DNA of 64,000 nt from Hymenobacter sediminis (GTDB lineage Bacteria; Bacteroidota; Bacteroidia; Cytophagales; Hymenobacteraceae). Where the stretch lies: positions 62,001 to 126,000 of the forward strand of contig NZ_QKNS01000005.1 of assembly GCF_003231285.1 (NCBI RefSeq). Reading direction: 5' to 3'. The position numbers and the translations under genes are program-made. The stretch's first letter is position 1, and every line of letters begins with the position of its first letter. The notes beneath the pieces are model-generated. The model did not search any database and had not been told where the DNA came from. It saw only the letters and a program-made list of their open reading frames with translations. This document shows positions 52,730 through 62,257 of this stretch, piece by piece.

Positions 52730-55700
52730 ATGGCTAAAAAAACAACTGCCGCTTCTGTTTCCTCTTCCGCTGCTAGCAAACCCGCAGCAGCTCCTAAAGC
52801 TGCCCGCCCGGCCAAAACGGCGAAGACGAAGGCCTCTGATACCCCTGCGGCTACCCCCACTAAGGCCCGCAAAGCCGCCGCTGCCGTAGCTGACAACGCT
52901 GAGCGTCATACTACCGCCGCTGTTCAGGCCATACCTCGGCTGGAAGAGGTAGCTGAAGCCGTGGTAGAAAGCCGGGTAACGGGCCAGCTCACCGGCCCCG
53001 CCGACCTGGAAGCGCCTTATATTGAAGTGTATGGCGCTCGGGAACATAACCTCAAGAACGTATCCATCCAGATTCCGCGCGGGCGGTTGGTAGTGTTCAC
53101 CGGCATTTCGGGTTCGGGCAAGTCGTCGTTGGCTTTCGATACGATTTATGCAGAGGGTCAGCGCCGCTACATGGAAACCTTCTCGGCCTACGCCCGCTCT
53201 TTCATGGGCGGGCTGGAGCGCCCTGATGTGGATAAGATTGAGGGCTTGTCGCCGGTAATCAGCATTGAGCAGAAAACCACCTCGCGCAACCCCCGCTCCA
53301 CCGTCGGCACCATCACCGAGATTTACGACTTCCTGCGCCTGCTCTACGCCCGCACCGCCGAGGCGTTCAGCTATGCTACGGGCCAGAAGATGATCCGGCA
53401 GAGCGACGACCAGATTATCAACTATATTCTCAAGGAGTACGACAATCGTAAGCTGGTGGTGCTGGCTCCGGTAGTAAAAGGCCGCAAAGGACACTACCGC
53501 GAGTTGTTCCAGCAGATTGCCAAGCTGGGCTTTACCAAGGTGCGCGTAGACGGGGAGCTGCTCGACATCACGCCCAAGATGCAGGTGGACCGCTATAAAA
53601 TCCACGACATCGAAATTGTGATTGACCGGCTAGTGGTGAAGGAGGAAGACCGGTTCCGCCTCAGCGGCTCGGTGCAAAATGCCCTGACCCAGGGAAAAGG
53701 CACCATGCTCGTGCTGGACCCCGACAAAAAGAAGGACAACACCCAGTTCTTCTCCCGTTTCCTGATGGACCCGGCTACCGGCATTGCTTACGACGACCCG
53801 GCGCCGAACACCTTCTCCTTCAACTCGCCCTACGGGGCCTGCCCTACCTGCAACGGCCTGGGCGAAGTGCAGGAAATCACCGAAGAATCGGTGATGCCGG
53901 ATAAGAAGCTGAGCATCAGTCGTGGGGGCATTGCGCCCCTGGGTGAGTACCGTGACATCTGGATTTTCCAGCAATTGGGCCTCATCGTAAAAAAGCACAA
54001 AGCCAGCCTGAGCACGCCCATCGAGAAGCTGCCCCAGGACTTGGTAGAGCGCCTGCTGCACGGCGTACCCGAGGACGAGGACGCCGACCCTAAAAAGGCC
54101 AACTACGTGGAGCCTTTCGAGGGCATTATTCCCTTCCTGCGCCGCCAGATGGAATCCGATTCGGAGAACATCCGCGAGTGGATTCAGCAGTACACCCAAG
54201 CTCAGGAGTGCCCCGAATGCCACGGCTACCGCCTCAAAAAGGAGTCGTTACACTTCAAAATTGACAGCAAGCACATTGGGGAGCTGTCGGTACTGGATTT
54301 GAATGAACTGGCCGGCTGGTTTGAGGGGCTGGAAGACCGCCTCTCGGAGCGCCAGAACCTGATTGCGCGCGAGCTGCTCAAGGAAATCCGCAAGCGCATC
54401 GGTTTCCTACTGGAAGTAGGCCTCGACTACCTGAATTTGCACCGCTCGGTACGCACGCTCTCGGGCGGCGAGTCGCAGCGCATTCGTTTGGCTACCCAAA
54501 TCGGCACCCAGCTGGTGGGCGTACTCTACATCATGGACGAACCCAGCATCGGCCTGCACCAGCGCGACAACGAGCGGCTGATCAAGGCCCTGCAGCACCT
54601 GCGCGACCTGGGCAACTCCGTGATTGTGGTGGAGCACGACAAGGACATGATTCTGCATGCCGACTACGTACTGGATATTGGTCCTGGTGCCGGCATCCAC
54701 GGCGGGCAGATTGTAGCCGAAGGCACGCCCACGGAAATCTTCAACTCCGGCTCCCTTACCTCGCAATATCTCAGCGGCCAAAAGCACATTGAGCTGCGCA
54801 AGAAAAAGCGTGCCGGCGAAGGCAACGAGCTGGTGCTAAAAGGTGCCAAAGGCCACAACCTGAAGAACGTGACGGCCAAGTTCCCTCTGGGTAAGCTCAT
54901 TGCCGTTACGGGTGTATCGGGTTCGGGTAAGTCTTCGCTCATTCACGATACACTCTACCCCATCCTGAACCAGCATTTCTTCAACGCTAAGCGCGAGCCG
55001 CTACCCTACGCTGGCATCGAAGGGCTAGAGTTTATCGATAAGGTAATCGAGGTGGACCAGTCGCCGATTGGGCGCACGCCGCGCTCCAACCCGGCTACGT
55101 ACACGGGCGTGTTCACCGAAATCCGGCAGTTGTTTGCCTCCCTGCCCGAGGCCAAAATCCGGGGGTACGGGCCGGGGCGCTTCTCTTTCAACGTGAAAGG
55201 TGGGCGCTGCGAAACCTGCGAGGGCGCCGGCATGCGCACCATCGAAATGAACTTCCTGCCCGATGTGCACGTGCCCTGCGAAACCTGCAAAGGCCGCCGC
55301 TACAACCGCGAAACCCTGGAAGTGCGCTTCAAAGGCAAGTCCATTACCGATGTGCTCGACATGACGGTGGAGAAGGCCGTGGAGTTCTTCGAGTTTCAGC
55401 CCCGCATCCTGCGCAAGATTCAGACCCTGAACGAGGTAGGGCTGGGTTACCTCACCCTGGGCCAGCAAGCTACCACGCTTTCCGGTGGCGAGGCCCAGCG
55501 CGTGAAACTAGCCACCGAGCTAAGCAAGAAGGACACCGGCAAAACCTTCTATATCCTCGATGAGCCCACCACCGGCCTGCACTTCGAGGACATCAACCAC
55601 TTGGCCGTAGTGCTACACAAGCTCGCCGACAAGGGCAATACCGTCCTCATCATCGAGCACAACCTGGACCTGATTAAGGTAGCCGACCACATCATCGACA

Positions 55701-55855
55701 TCGGGCCCGAAGGCGGCGCGGGTGGCGGTACCATTGTGGCCCAGGGCACGCCGGAGCAAGTAGCCAAGTCGGGTAAAGGGCATACCAGCCGCTTCCTGGC
55801 CGAAGAACTGCGCACTAGCAAATACGCCGAGGAAAAGCCTGATAAAGCGGCATAG
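52730..55855 (+). CDS. uvrA: UvrA excinuclease subunit with long N-terminal extension
   Basis: 1041 residues from ATG 52730. A core of about 945 residues carries two ABC modules: Walker [10 protein letters not shown] and GVSGSGKSS, signatures [16 protein letters not shown] and [16 protein letters not shown]. Zn-binding CxxC pairs are seen in CPTCNG, CPECHG and CETCEG. It recognises bulky lesions with UvrB in nucleotide excision repair. The first 95 residues are an Ala/Lys/Thr/Pro-rich, histone-H1-like tail that most UvrA proteins lack. Confidence 0.97.
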   Translation: MAKKTTAASVSSSAASKPAAAPKAARPAKTAKTKASDTPAATPTKARKAAAAVADNAERHTTAAVQAIPRLEEVAEAVVESRVTGQLTGPADLEAPYIEVYGAREHNLKNVSIQIPRGRLVVFTGISGSGKSSLAFDTIYAEGQRRYMETFSAYARSFMGGLERPDVDKIEGLSPVISIEQKTTSRNPRSTVGTITEIYDFLRLLYARTAEAFSYATGQKMIRQSDDQIINYILKEYDNRKLVVLAPVVKGRKGHYRELFQQIAKLGFTKVRVDGELLDITPKMQVDRYKIHDIEIVIDRLVVKEEDRFRLSGSVQNALTQGKGTMLVLDPDKKKDNTQFFSRFLMDPATGIAYDDPAPNTFSFNSPYGACPTCNGLGEVQEITEESVMPDKKLSISRGGIAPLGEYRDIWIFQQLGLIVKKHKASLSTPIEKLPQDLVERLLHGVPEDEDADPKKANYVEPFEGIIPFLRRQMESDSENIREWIQQYTQAQECPECHGYRLKKESLHFKIDSKHIGELSVLDLNELAGWFEGLEDRLSERQNLIARELLKEIRKRIGFLLEVGLDYLNLHRSVRTLSGGESQRIRLATQIGTQLVGVLYIMDEPSIGLHQRDNERLIKALQHLRDLGNSVIVVEHDKDMILHADYVLDIGPGAGIHGGQIVAEGTPTEIFNSGSLTSQYLSGQKHIELRKKKRAGEGNELVLKGAKGHNLKNVTAKFPLGKLIAVTGVSGSGKSSLIHDTLYPILNQHFFNAKREPLPYAGIEGLEFIDKVIEVDQSPIGRTPRSNPATYTGVFTEIRQLFASLPEAKIRGYGPGRFSFNVKGGRCETCEGAGMRTIEMNFLPDVHVPCETCKGRRYNRETLEVRFKGKSITDVLDMTVEKAVEFFEFQPRILRKIQTLNEVGLGYLTLGQQATTLSGGEAQRVKLATELSKKDTGKTFYILDEPTTGLHFEDINHLAVVLHKLADKGNTVLIIEHNLDLIKVADHIIDIGPEGGAGGGTIVAQGTPEQVAKSGKGHTSRFLAEELRTSKYAEEKPDKAA

Positions 55856-56076
55856 CGTTTTTATAAGCTACAATACAAGCTTCTTACTTCAGGTTTGCCT
55901 TCAAGAGGTTGACTGGGGTAGGAAGCTTTTGCTATTACCCCTGCTGATACTATTGTTACTACCCCCTTCTAATCCTCCAAAGGCACCTTCCGTATTAAGA
56001 TCAACAGCCTGAACTTGGCTGCGGCAAATGGCATGTTGTAAGGGACAGCAAGCCTGATGCGGAGCTTATGCTTTAA

Positions 56077-56119
56077 AACAAAAAGGCCGCTGCTTCCGAG
56101 AAGCAGCGGCCTTTTTGTT
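56077..56119. terminator. Intrinsic terminator between convergent genes
   Basis: A perfect 19-bp stem (56077-56095 with 56101-56119) with loop CCGAG, flanked by A- and T-runs. It serves the DUF4142 gene (-) and possibly uvrA (+), whose stop is 221 bp away. Confidence 0.85.
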
Positions 56120-56131
56120 AGCAAAAGGACC

Positions 56132-56788
56132 TTACATGTTACCGTTGGAGGTAGCCATAGAAGAGTGCTGCTTGAACATAGCCAAGTGAGCTTGTACTAC
56201 AGGCGTCGTTTTGGTAATGAAGCCCTGCAAGTCAGCGTCCTGCGTCATCTTCTGATGAGCCACCATGGTGTTTACCGTTTTCTGGTGGTCCAGCAGCATC
56301 TGATTCATGTACTGGGTTTCAAACTCCTTGCCCGACAGGTTTTTCATCTGCGCGGCAATAGCTTTGTGTTCCGCATCCATGTCGGTAGGCAGCGTCACGC
56401 CCTTCTTCTGGGCAATCGGCTTCAAGTCAGCTGTTGACTTGGTATGGTCGGTAATCATTTTGTTGGCGTGGTCTTTCACCATGCCGGTTACGCCTTTTTC
56501 CAGCGCCATTTTGCTGAGCTGAATCTCGTTCTGGTCGCTGTGTGCGGCCGACATCATAAATTCTGGGTCAGTAGAATGCGGAGCCGTGGGGCCATCGGTG
56601 GCCATGCCTGTGGAGGCGGAATCCGAGGAAGGCATAGTGGAGGCAGAAGCCATGGCCGTATCGGCAGAGGAAGCAGAAGATTCAGCGCCGGCCGTGCTTT
56701 CAGTGCTAGCCGACTCGTTGCCGGAGTTGCCGCAGGCGCCCAGGCCCAGCAGGCCCAAGCAGGCAACTGATAACAGAATGCGTTTCAT
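56132..56788 (-). CDS. DUF4142 lipoprotein
   Basis: 218 residues with lipobox LGAC (Cys about 19). A Ser/Ala/Thr-rich linker (about 20-75) precedes the DUF4142 four-helix, ferritin-like domain (about 78-205: FMMSAAHSDQNEIQLSKMALEKG, then DHANKMITDHTKSTADL and HQKTVNTMVAHQ). The function is not established. It is in a row with two further lipoproteins on the same strand, one also DUF4142. Confidence 0.88.
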   Translation of the reverse strand: MKRILLSVACLGLLGLGACGNSGNESASTESTAGAESSASSADTAMASASTMPSSDSASTGMATDGPTAPHSTDPEFMMSAAHSDQNEIQLSKMALEKGVTGMVKDHANKMITDHTKSTADLKPIAQKKGVTLPTDMDAEHKAIAAQMKNLSGKEFETQYMNQMLLDHQKTVNTMVAHQKMTQDADLQGFITKTTPVVQAHLAMFKQHSSMATSNGNM

Positions 56789-56845
56789 AGGAGAATTGGT
56801 GAGAGTGAAGAGAGGTGAAAATCTACCGGGCGGTTTGCCAGCGGA

Positions 56846-57085
56846 TTACGGGTTGGTGCCCGTCGAGTCAGTAGCGGCGGCCGAGTCGGCGTTGGCCGTT
56901 ACGGTTGGGCCGGCATCGTTGTCAATTACGACAGCATCGGCCTGTACACCGCCGTCCTGAGCTGCTTTGTCCATGTCGCTTACGGCTTCGCCGGCAGTGC
57001 CATCCGTGCGCTTTTCGGCGTCGCCGCAGCTGGCCAGCAGTAGCCCAGTAGCCAGGGTCAGGAAAGGAAGAATTCGGGTTTTCAT
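56846..57085 (-). CDS. Small acidic lipoprotein
   Basis: 79 residues with lipobox LASC (Cys20). The rest is short, acidic and Ala/Asp/Thr-rich with no fold predicted. It is sandwiched between two DUF4142 lipoprotein genes (57 bp and 38 bp away) on the same strand, so co-expression is likely. Not otherwise recognised. Confidence 0.65.
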   Translation of the reverse strand: MKTRILPFLTLATGLLLASCGDAEKRTDGTAGEAVSDMDKAAQDGGVQADAVVIDNDAGPTVTANADSAAATDSTGTNP

Positions 57086-57123
57086 GAGTAGTGGAAAGAA
57101 TGGAAAGAATAGGGTCGGAAATC

Positions 57124-57702
57124 TTAGGGCTTTAACTGGTCTTCCAGTGTTTCACCAGCAGTGTGCAGCTCTTTTAAAATCGGTAGTTGGCGTGCTGCCA
57201 TGGCCCTGATGTCGCCGTCGTAGGCATCATCCGTCATATCATCGTTGGCGTCTACTTCGGCCGCAGTAACGGAGCTGAGTAGCTGGGCATATTGCTGGTC
57301 GAAGGCGGCGCCATTACGAGCAGTCAGCTCACCAACCTGCTTGGCTTGGTCTTCGCCCAGGCCAGAGGGTAGCACTCGGTTTTTTTGCTGAGCTAGGGTT
57401 TGCCACTCGCGGAGGTGAGGTGTAAGCTGTGCTACTGTGTTCTGGGCCACAGACCGCACGTTGGGCGAACTGGCTTTGCGCTGGGCAATCTGACTGATTT
57501 CCAGAAGCTCCATTTTGCGGCTGGCCGTTTCTACCAGAAACTCTGCGTCCTGCAGCTGCCGCTTGGTAATTGCTTCCTCGCCCACGCGTTTTTCATTCTG
57601 AAATTTAGCGCTGAAGAGGGGGTCCTTATTGCTTTCCCCAGAGGAGCAGGCTGCCGTTGATAAGGCCAAAAGCAGCATATATAAGCGGGAGGAAAGCATC
57701 AT
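57124..57702 (-). CDS. DUF4142-like lipoprotein, second copy
   Basis: 192 residues with lipobox TAAC (Cys about 19). The helical region (about 50-185) follows the DUF4142 pattern: DAEFLVETASRKMELLEISQIAQRKAS, LTPHLREWQTLAQQKNRVLP, and FDQQYAQLLSSV. It is diverged from the copy at 56132. It is first of three co-directional lipoprotein genes. Confidence 0.75.
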   Translation of the reverse strand: MMLSSRLYMLLLALSTAACSSGESNKDPLFSAKFQNEKRVGEEAITKRQLQDAEFLVETASRKMELLEISQIAQRKASSPNVRSVAQNTVAQLTPHLREWQTLAQQKNRVLPSGLGEDQAKQVGELTARNGAAFDQQYAQLLSSVTAAEVDANDDMTDDAYDGDIRAMAARQLPILKELHTAGETLEDQLKP

Positions 57703-58244
57703 AAAGTCAGTAGGTTGGCAAAGGCCAAAAGGTTTGCATGGCTATACGCGCGCCGCCCGTTCAGGTTGGGATTCCACTTTTGGAATAGTTTCCTTCGCAG
57801 TTAAACTTCAGGTGTGACCAAGGCCCCTGGTTCACGCGCACCTACGGCGCTGCTACCCGCACTATTTTGAATGACGAGTACAGCTTAACCGGTTGGACTA
57901 CCGGCACCAACCCAGAGACATAAGCTACATAGCCACCATGCAGAGGCGGCTGAAAAAGCTTGCTCCCCGCACTGCCGTGTCGGGTGCCGTGCAACCAGAC
58001 TATTGGGAGGAAAGCGTGCAGCTGAATCACGACTCCACCAGCATTCAGGTCTGCGACAACGTAGCCCCTCTACCATCAACGGAGATACCCGTGCGATTCG
58101 GCTAGGGTATGGTTTTAAACTGCTGATTAGCAGAATAAAAGAGTGTGTAAGCGGCTTGTCACAAATAGGGCAGAGTTGTCCTTGCCGGTGGGGGTAGGAA
58201 GGCTGCTTCTTGTGAAAGCACTTCCACCTTTATCCCCTTCCTTT
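57703..58244. other. Intergenic region with possible gene remnant
   Basis: 542 bp with no intact gene. One frame (57789-57923, +) reads PWFTRTYGAATRTILNDEYS then LTGWTTGTNPET to a stop. A second frame (57938-58105) runs from MQRRLKKLAPRTAVSG to a stop. Both look protein-like but have no start signal and lie in different frames, which fits a decayed gene. The last 130 bp before 58245 hold the promoter region of the next lipoprotein. Confidence 0.4.
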
Positions 58245-58667
58245 ATGAAGCATGCTCGTTTGGCCCAAGCGCTTTTTGCCCTAGGAACCTTCATCCTTGG
58301 TAGCTGTTCGGTTACGCCCGAGCCAGCGGCTCCTCTCACTGCCAAACACTCGGCCAATAACGCGCCGCCCTACTGCCCCGACGGCGACTGTCCATCCGGC
58401 GGTGGGGGCGGAGGAGGGGGCGGTGGCACCACGCCTACTTGTGTGGCGCCTACTAGCACCATAAAATCTCGTATTACCCGAGAGGCCAACTTATATGCCC
58501 GCAGCCGTGGCTGGATACCTACCGCCGTTATTGTTGGTATTGAAGGCTGCGACGGTATTTATCCGTTTAGCCTAGAGTTCACCACTCAAAGCGGCGTCAA
58601 CAGCTGGGTTGGTGGCCGGTATAATGCTGCCAGCAACACCATCGACGTGGATTACATCAATCTGTAA
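58245..58667 (+). CDS. Small lipoprotein with poly-Gly linker
   Basis: 140 residues from ATG 58245; the frame opens at 58143, but only this Met gives the lipoprotein signal. Lipobox LGSC (Cys about 21). A C-x4-C segment is followed by ten consecutive Gly, then a compact beta domain with paired Cys (TCVAPT and EGCDG). No family is recognised. It is followed by an intrinsic terminator. Confidence 0.7.
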   Translation: MKHARLAQALFALGTFILGSCSVTPEPAAPLTAKHSANNAPPYCPDGDCPSGGGGGGGGGGTTPTCVAPTSTIKSRITREANLYARSRGWIPTAVIVGIEGCDGIYPFSLEFTTQSGVNSWVGGRYNAASNTIDVDYINL

Positions 58668-58687
58668 TTTCTGATCAGGTAACCATG

Positions 58688-58725
58688 AAAGGGGGGTAGG
58701 CTGAATTTTCAGCCTACCCCCCTTT
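58688..58725. terminator. Hairpin terminator with GGGGTAGG word
   Basis: A perfect 18-bp stem (58688-58705 with 58708-58725) with a 2-nt loop, AAAGGGGGGTAGGCTGAA on the left arm, followed by TTTATTT. It lies between convergent genes. Confidence 0.8.
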
Positions 58726-58762
58726 TATTTATGATGTGTGATATGGTGCGTTTTTGGAGCGC

Positions 58763-59476
58763 CTACCCCAGAGTGTGAGCCAGAATGGCTTCCGCCAGCA
58801 GCAGATCTTCGGGCGTGGTAATTTTCAGATTCCGATAATCCCCCGCTACCAAGTGAATAGGGTGCAGGTCTTCTACCACGCTGGCGTCGTCAGTGAAGGT
58901 AGGCAGCTCTGGCAGCTGATACGCACGGCGCAACAGCCCAATTTCAAAGCACTGCGGCGTTTGCACCAGCCGCAGCCGTGACCGGTCTAGGGCGTAAGAA
59001 CCCTGTTGATTCAGGCCCCGCACCGAGTCTTTAGGTACTACCGCGGCAATGGCTGCGCCGTGTGTTTGGGCTGCCAGATAGGTGGCCTCTATCACGCTGG
59101 CGGGCGTGAGCGGACGTACGCCATCATGCACGGCCACTACCCCCTCGGGGCTGTTCAGACTTGCCAGGCCGTTGCGCACTGAGGCCCAGCGGGTAGCTCC
59201 GCCTGCCACAACGGTATGCAGCAGCGTAATAGCGTACTCTGCGCACAACTGCTGCCAGGTTTCAAACTGATCGGGGGGTAGCACGAGCACGCACTGTTGC
59301 ACGCCCAATGCCGGGTCAGTGAAGCGGCGCAGGGTATGCAGCAGCACTGGCTCACCGGCCAGGGACAGGAACTGCTTAGGGCGGTCGGCGCCCATACGGG
59401 TGCCGCTGCCTCCTGCTACCAGAATAGCAAATCGGGGTGCGGACGAAGCAGACAGAGGGGTATCAGCAGAAGTCAT
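58763..59476 (-). CDS. ispD: 2-C-methyl-D-erythritol 4-phosphate cytidylyltransferase
   Basis: 237 residues. It makes CDP-ME in the non-mevalonate isoprenoid pathway. The nucleotide-binding loop VAGGSGTRMGADRPKQFLSL, then VVAGGATRWASVRNGL, VHDGVRPLTP and the C-terminal GDYRNLKITTPEDLLLAE are all family hallmarks. It is downstream of queA on the same strand, but an intrinsic terminator separates them. Confidence 0.96.
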   Translation of the reverse strand: MTSADTPLSASSAPRFAILVAGGSGTRMGADRPKQFLSLAGEPVLLHTLRRFTDPALGVQQCVLVLPPDQFETWQQLCAEYAITLLHTVVAGGATRWASVRNGLASLNSPEGVVAVHDGVRPLTPASVIEATYLAAQTHGAAIAAVVPKDSVRGLNQQGSYALDRSRLRLVQTPQCFEIGLLRRAYQLPELPTFTDDASVVEDLHPIHLVAGDYRNLKITTPEDLLLAEAILAHTLG

Positions 59477-59493
59477 ACTAAGAGCGAGGGCCT

Positions 59494-59532
59494 AAAAAAA
59501 GCCCCGTCACCGCAAGGTAACAGGGCCTTCTT
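59494..59532 (-). terminator. Intrinsic terminator after queA
   Basis: An imperfect GGCCCTGTTACC / GGTGACGGGGC stem followed on the minus strand by seven U residues. It lies between queA and ispD. Confidence 0.75.
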
Positions 59533-59560
59533 TATTCAGGGCCGAACTTTTGAGTTACGG

Positions 59561-60610
59561 CTACAGAATCAGCATGGCGTCGCCGTAGCTGAAGAACTTA
59601 TATTTCTCTTTGATGGCCGTCTGATACGCTTCAATCAGCAGCTCGTGGCCGGCAAAAGCCGAGGCCATCATCATTAGCGTGCTTTCCGGGGTGTGGAAGT
59701 TGGTGAGCAGCGCGTTCGAGATTTTGAAATCGTAGGGAGGGAAAATGAACTTGTCAGTCCAGCCTTCCGTGGGCTTCAGACGGGAGTGAGCTGATACCGA
59801 CGATTCCATGGCGCGCATGGAGGTAGTGCCCACCGCACACACCCGCTTCTTGGCATCCAAAGCCCGGTTCACTACTACCGCTGAATCAGCAGGGACAATG
59901 AAGTTCTCGGAGTCCATTTTGTGCTTGGTCAGGTCTTCTACGTCAACCGGGCGGAAGGTGCCCAGGCCCACGTGCAGCGTTACCGGCACTACATCGACCC
60001 CTTTAATTTCCAGACGCTTCATTACCTCGCGGGTGAAGTGCAAGCCGGCCGAAGGGGCGGCCACGGCTCCAGTGTGTTTGGCGTAAATGGTCTGGTAGCG
60101 CTCCTTATCGGCAGCTTCCGTTTCACGCGAAATAAATTCCTTCGGAATCGGGGTTTCGCCCAAATCGTGCAGCGCCTTGTAAAACTCCTCGTCGGAGCCA
60201 TCGAACAGGAACTTGATAGTACGGCCGCGCGAGGTGGTGTTGTCGATAACCTCAGCTACCATATCCGACTCGCCGAAGTACAGCTTGTTGCCTACCCGGA
60301 TTTTGCGGGCGGGATCCACAAGCACATCCCACAGGTGAATTTCCTTGTTCAGCTCGCGGAGCAGGAATACCTCAATCTGAGCGCCGGTTTTCTCCTTGTT
60401 ACCGTAGAGGCGGGCCGGAAATACTTTGGTATCGTTGACCACGAACACGTCGCCGTCATTGAAGTACTCAATAATATCCTTGAACACGCGGTGCTCAATC
60501 TTGCCACTGTCGCGGTGCAGCACCATCAGGCGCGACTCGTCGCGGTTTTTGGCGGGGTGCTGTGCCAGCAGGCTTTCGGGCAAGTCAAATTTGAACTCAG
60601 ACAGTTTCAT
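59561..60610 (-). CDS. queA: tRNA preQ1 ribosyltransferase-isomerase QueA
   Basis: 349 residues from ATG 60610; the frame extends to 60661 without sense. It adds the ribosyl part of S-adenosylmethionine to preQ1 in tRNA, forming epoxyqueuosine. Hallmarks are the [20 protein letters not shown] start, [14 protein letters not shown], the [15 protein letters not shown] region and the [18 protein letters not shown] segment. It is divergent from the ABC permease gene at 60752. Confidence 0.97.
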   Translation of the reverse strand: MKLSEFKFDLPESLLAQHPAKNRDESRLMVLHRDSGKIEHRVFKDIIEYFNDGDVFVVNDTKVFPARLYGNKEKTGAQIEVFLLRELNKEIHLWDVLVDPARKIRVGNKLYFGESDMVAEVIDNTTSRGRTIKFLFDGSDEEFYKALHDLGETPIPKEFISRETEAADKERYQTIYAKHTGAVAAPSAGLHFTREVMKRLEIKGVDVVPVTLHVGLGTFRPVDVEDLTKHKMDSENFIVPADSAVVVNRALDAKKRVCAVGTTSMRAMESSVSAHSRLKPTEGWTDKFIFPPYDFKISNALLTNFHTPESTLMMMASAFAGHELLIEAYQTAIKEKYKFFSYGDAMLIL

Positions 60611-60751
60611 GGGCCGGACAGGGCAATAGGAGGGGAACCTAATAAAAAAATCGAACCGCAAAAGTACGGACTCGCGTCGAATAAATCGTTACTTTTCGTC
60701 CGAAATCTGCTTATTGCCCTTGCTACGCCCTTCGCCGAATACCCTACCTGC

Positions 60752-62014
60752 ATGAAAGCGCTGCGTTTAACCTTGGAGAGTTTCCGCTTTGCGTGGCAAG
60801 CCCTGAAATCCAACCTTCTGCGCACCATTCTTTCCTTGTTGGGAGTAACGGTCGGTATCTTCGCCATCATTGCCGTATTCACCGTCGTTGATTCCTTAGA
60901 GGCCAACGTACGCCAGAGTATGAGCTTTGTGGGCGACAAGGTGATTTACGTGATGAAGATGCCCTGGACTTTCGACCAGCCCGACTACCCCTGGTGGAAG
61001 TACTTCGGGCGGCCGGTGCCCACGGTGCGCGAGTACAACGCCCTGCGTAAGAGCCTAAGCGACAATAACCGGGGGGTAGCGGTGTTTGCCACTGCCGGCG
61101 GCAATACGCTGCGGGCCGGCAATAACAGCATGGAAAGCATTGCCCTGCAGGGCGTGAGCTACGACTTCCGCAACGTTTCGGACCTACCCATTGCCGAGGG
61201 CCGCTATTTCACCCAGCGCGAGGTAGAGTCGGCACGAAACGTGGCTATTATTGGGGCTGATATAGCTTCCAACTTATTCCCGAACAGCACGGCCGTAGGG
61301 CGCGAGTTCAAAGCGAAAGGCCAGCGCTTCACAGTAATTGGGGTAGTGCAGAAAGAAGGCAAAAAGCTGATTGACACGCCCAGCAACGACAATAACGTGG
61401 TAATTCCCTTCGGGGCCTTTACCAAAATATTCACCTTGAGTACCGGCAACGGCTTCGGCATTACGCCTACCATTGCTGTGAAGGGCAAGGAGGAAGACGA
61501 AGGGCTTTTGGATCTGGAGTCGGAAATGCGGGGGCTAATGCGCAACATCCGCAGCCTGCGCCCCCGCGAGGAAGACAACTTTGCCCTGAACCGCCCCGAA
61601 ATGTTTGCCAATATCATCGGGAAGCTGTTCTCGGTGATTGGGGTAGCAGGTGCGGTCATCGGCTCTTTTGCCATGCTGGTAGGCGGCTTCGGCATCGCCA
61701 ACATCATGTTTGTGTCGGTAAAGGAGCGCACTAATATCATCGGGATTCAGAAGTCCTTGGGCGCCAAAAACTACTTTGTGCTGTTTCAGTTTCTGTTCGA
61801 AGCCGTATTCCTGTGCCTGCTAGGCGGAGCGGCCGGTATTTTCTTGGTGTGGCTGATCACACTAATCCCACAAGAAACCCTACCCTTGCTCTTGTCCTGG
61901 AGCAATATCTCATTGGGACTGATTGTGTCGGTGGTGATTGGGGTGTTGGCCGGTATTATCCCGGCGGTGCTAGCCGCCAATCTGGACCCAGTTATTGCCA
62001 TCCGAGCTAAATAG
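60752..62014 (+). CDS. ABC transporter permease, FtsX/MacB family
   Basis: 420 residues from ATG 60752; the open frame begins at 59921 but the upstream part overlaps queA on the other strand and is not coding. TM1 at about 20-45 is followed by a periplasmic MacB_PCD domain (about 48-265), then the FtsX domain with three TM helices. MacB-type permeases work with an ATPase that uses ATP hydrolysis for mechanotransmission. No ATPase gene lies within the window, so its partner must be encoded elsewhere. Confidence 0.9.
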   Translation: MKALRLTLESFRFAWQALKSNLLRTILSLLGVTVGIFAIIAVFTVVDSLEANVRQSMSFVGDKVIYVMKMPWTFDQPDYPWWKYFGRPVPTVREYNALRKSLSDNNRGVAVFATAGGNTLRAGNNSMESIALQGVSYDFRNVSDLPIAEGRYFTQREVESARNVAIIGADIASNLFPNSTAVGREFKAKGQRFTVIGVVQKEGKKLIDTPSNDNNVVIPFGAFTKIFTLSTGNGFGITPTIAVKGKEEDEGLLDLESEMRGLMRNIRSLRPREEDNFALNRPEMFANIIGKLFSVIGVAGAVIGSFAMLVGGFGIANIMFVSVKERTNIIGIQKSLGAKNYFVLFQFLFEAVFLCLLGGAAGIFLVWLITLIPQETLPLLLSWSNISLGLIVSVVIGVLAGIIPAVLAANLDPVIAIRAK

Positions 62015-62084
62015 CCTGCGGTTCAATCGGCTAGGCTTACTGCGGGCTGATGCATCTGTCTTTGCTCCAAAAAGGTAGCGTAAT

Positions 62085-62101
62085 GTTAACAAATTGTTAA
62101 C
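62085..62101. promoter_or_regulatory. GTTAACAA-A-TTGTTAAC inverted repeat
   Basis: A perfect 8-1-8 inverted repeat 71 bp after the permease stop and 157 bp before the LOG-family gene. It has the form of a dimeric regulator operator. No regulator gene is adjacent. Confidence 0.35.
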
Positions 62102-62118
62102 TTGCCAGCCACTACCTT

Positions 62119-62155
62119 GGGTCGCCCTTCCTTCCGTGGGGCGGCTTTCTTTTTG
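62119..62155 (+). terminator. Intrinsic terminator after ABC permease
   Basis: A short GTCGCCC / GGGCGGC stem (one wobble pair) followed by a T-rich run TTTCTTTTTG. Confidence 0.65.
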
Positions 62156-62257
62156 CCCTTTTCTTAATTTTTTTACCCGGGCCCGGATTCATTCCCACCT
62201 TGGTCGGCAGCCTACGGCCCAGCCGGCTCTCCGCGCCCATTTTTAGCGTAGCTTATT

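Noticed and set aside
51731-53605. Single 624-residue open frame on the minus strand
   Set aside because: Only residues from ATG 52468 onward have a signal peptide and a family-like domain. The upstream part overlaps uvrA antisense and reflects codon bias.
59921-60751. Upstream extension of the ABC permease frame
   Set aside because: It is antisense to queA and lacks any family resemblance. ATG 60752 gives a proper first TM helix.
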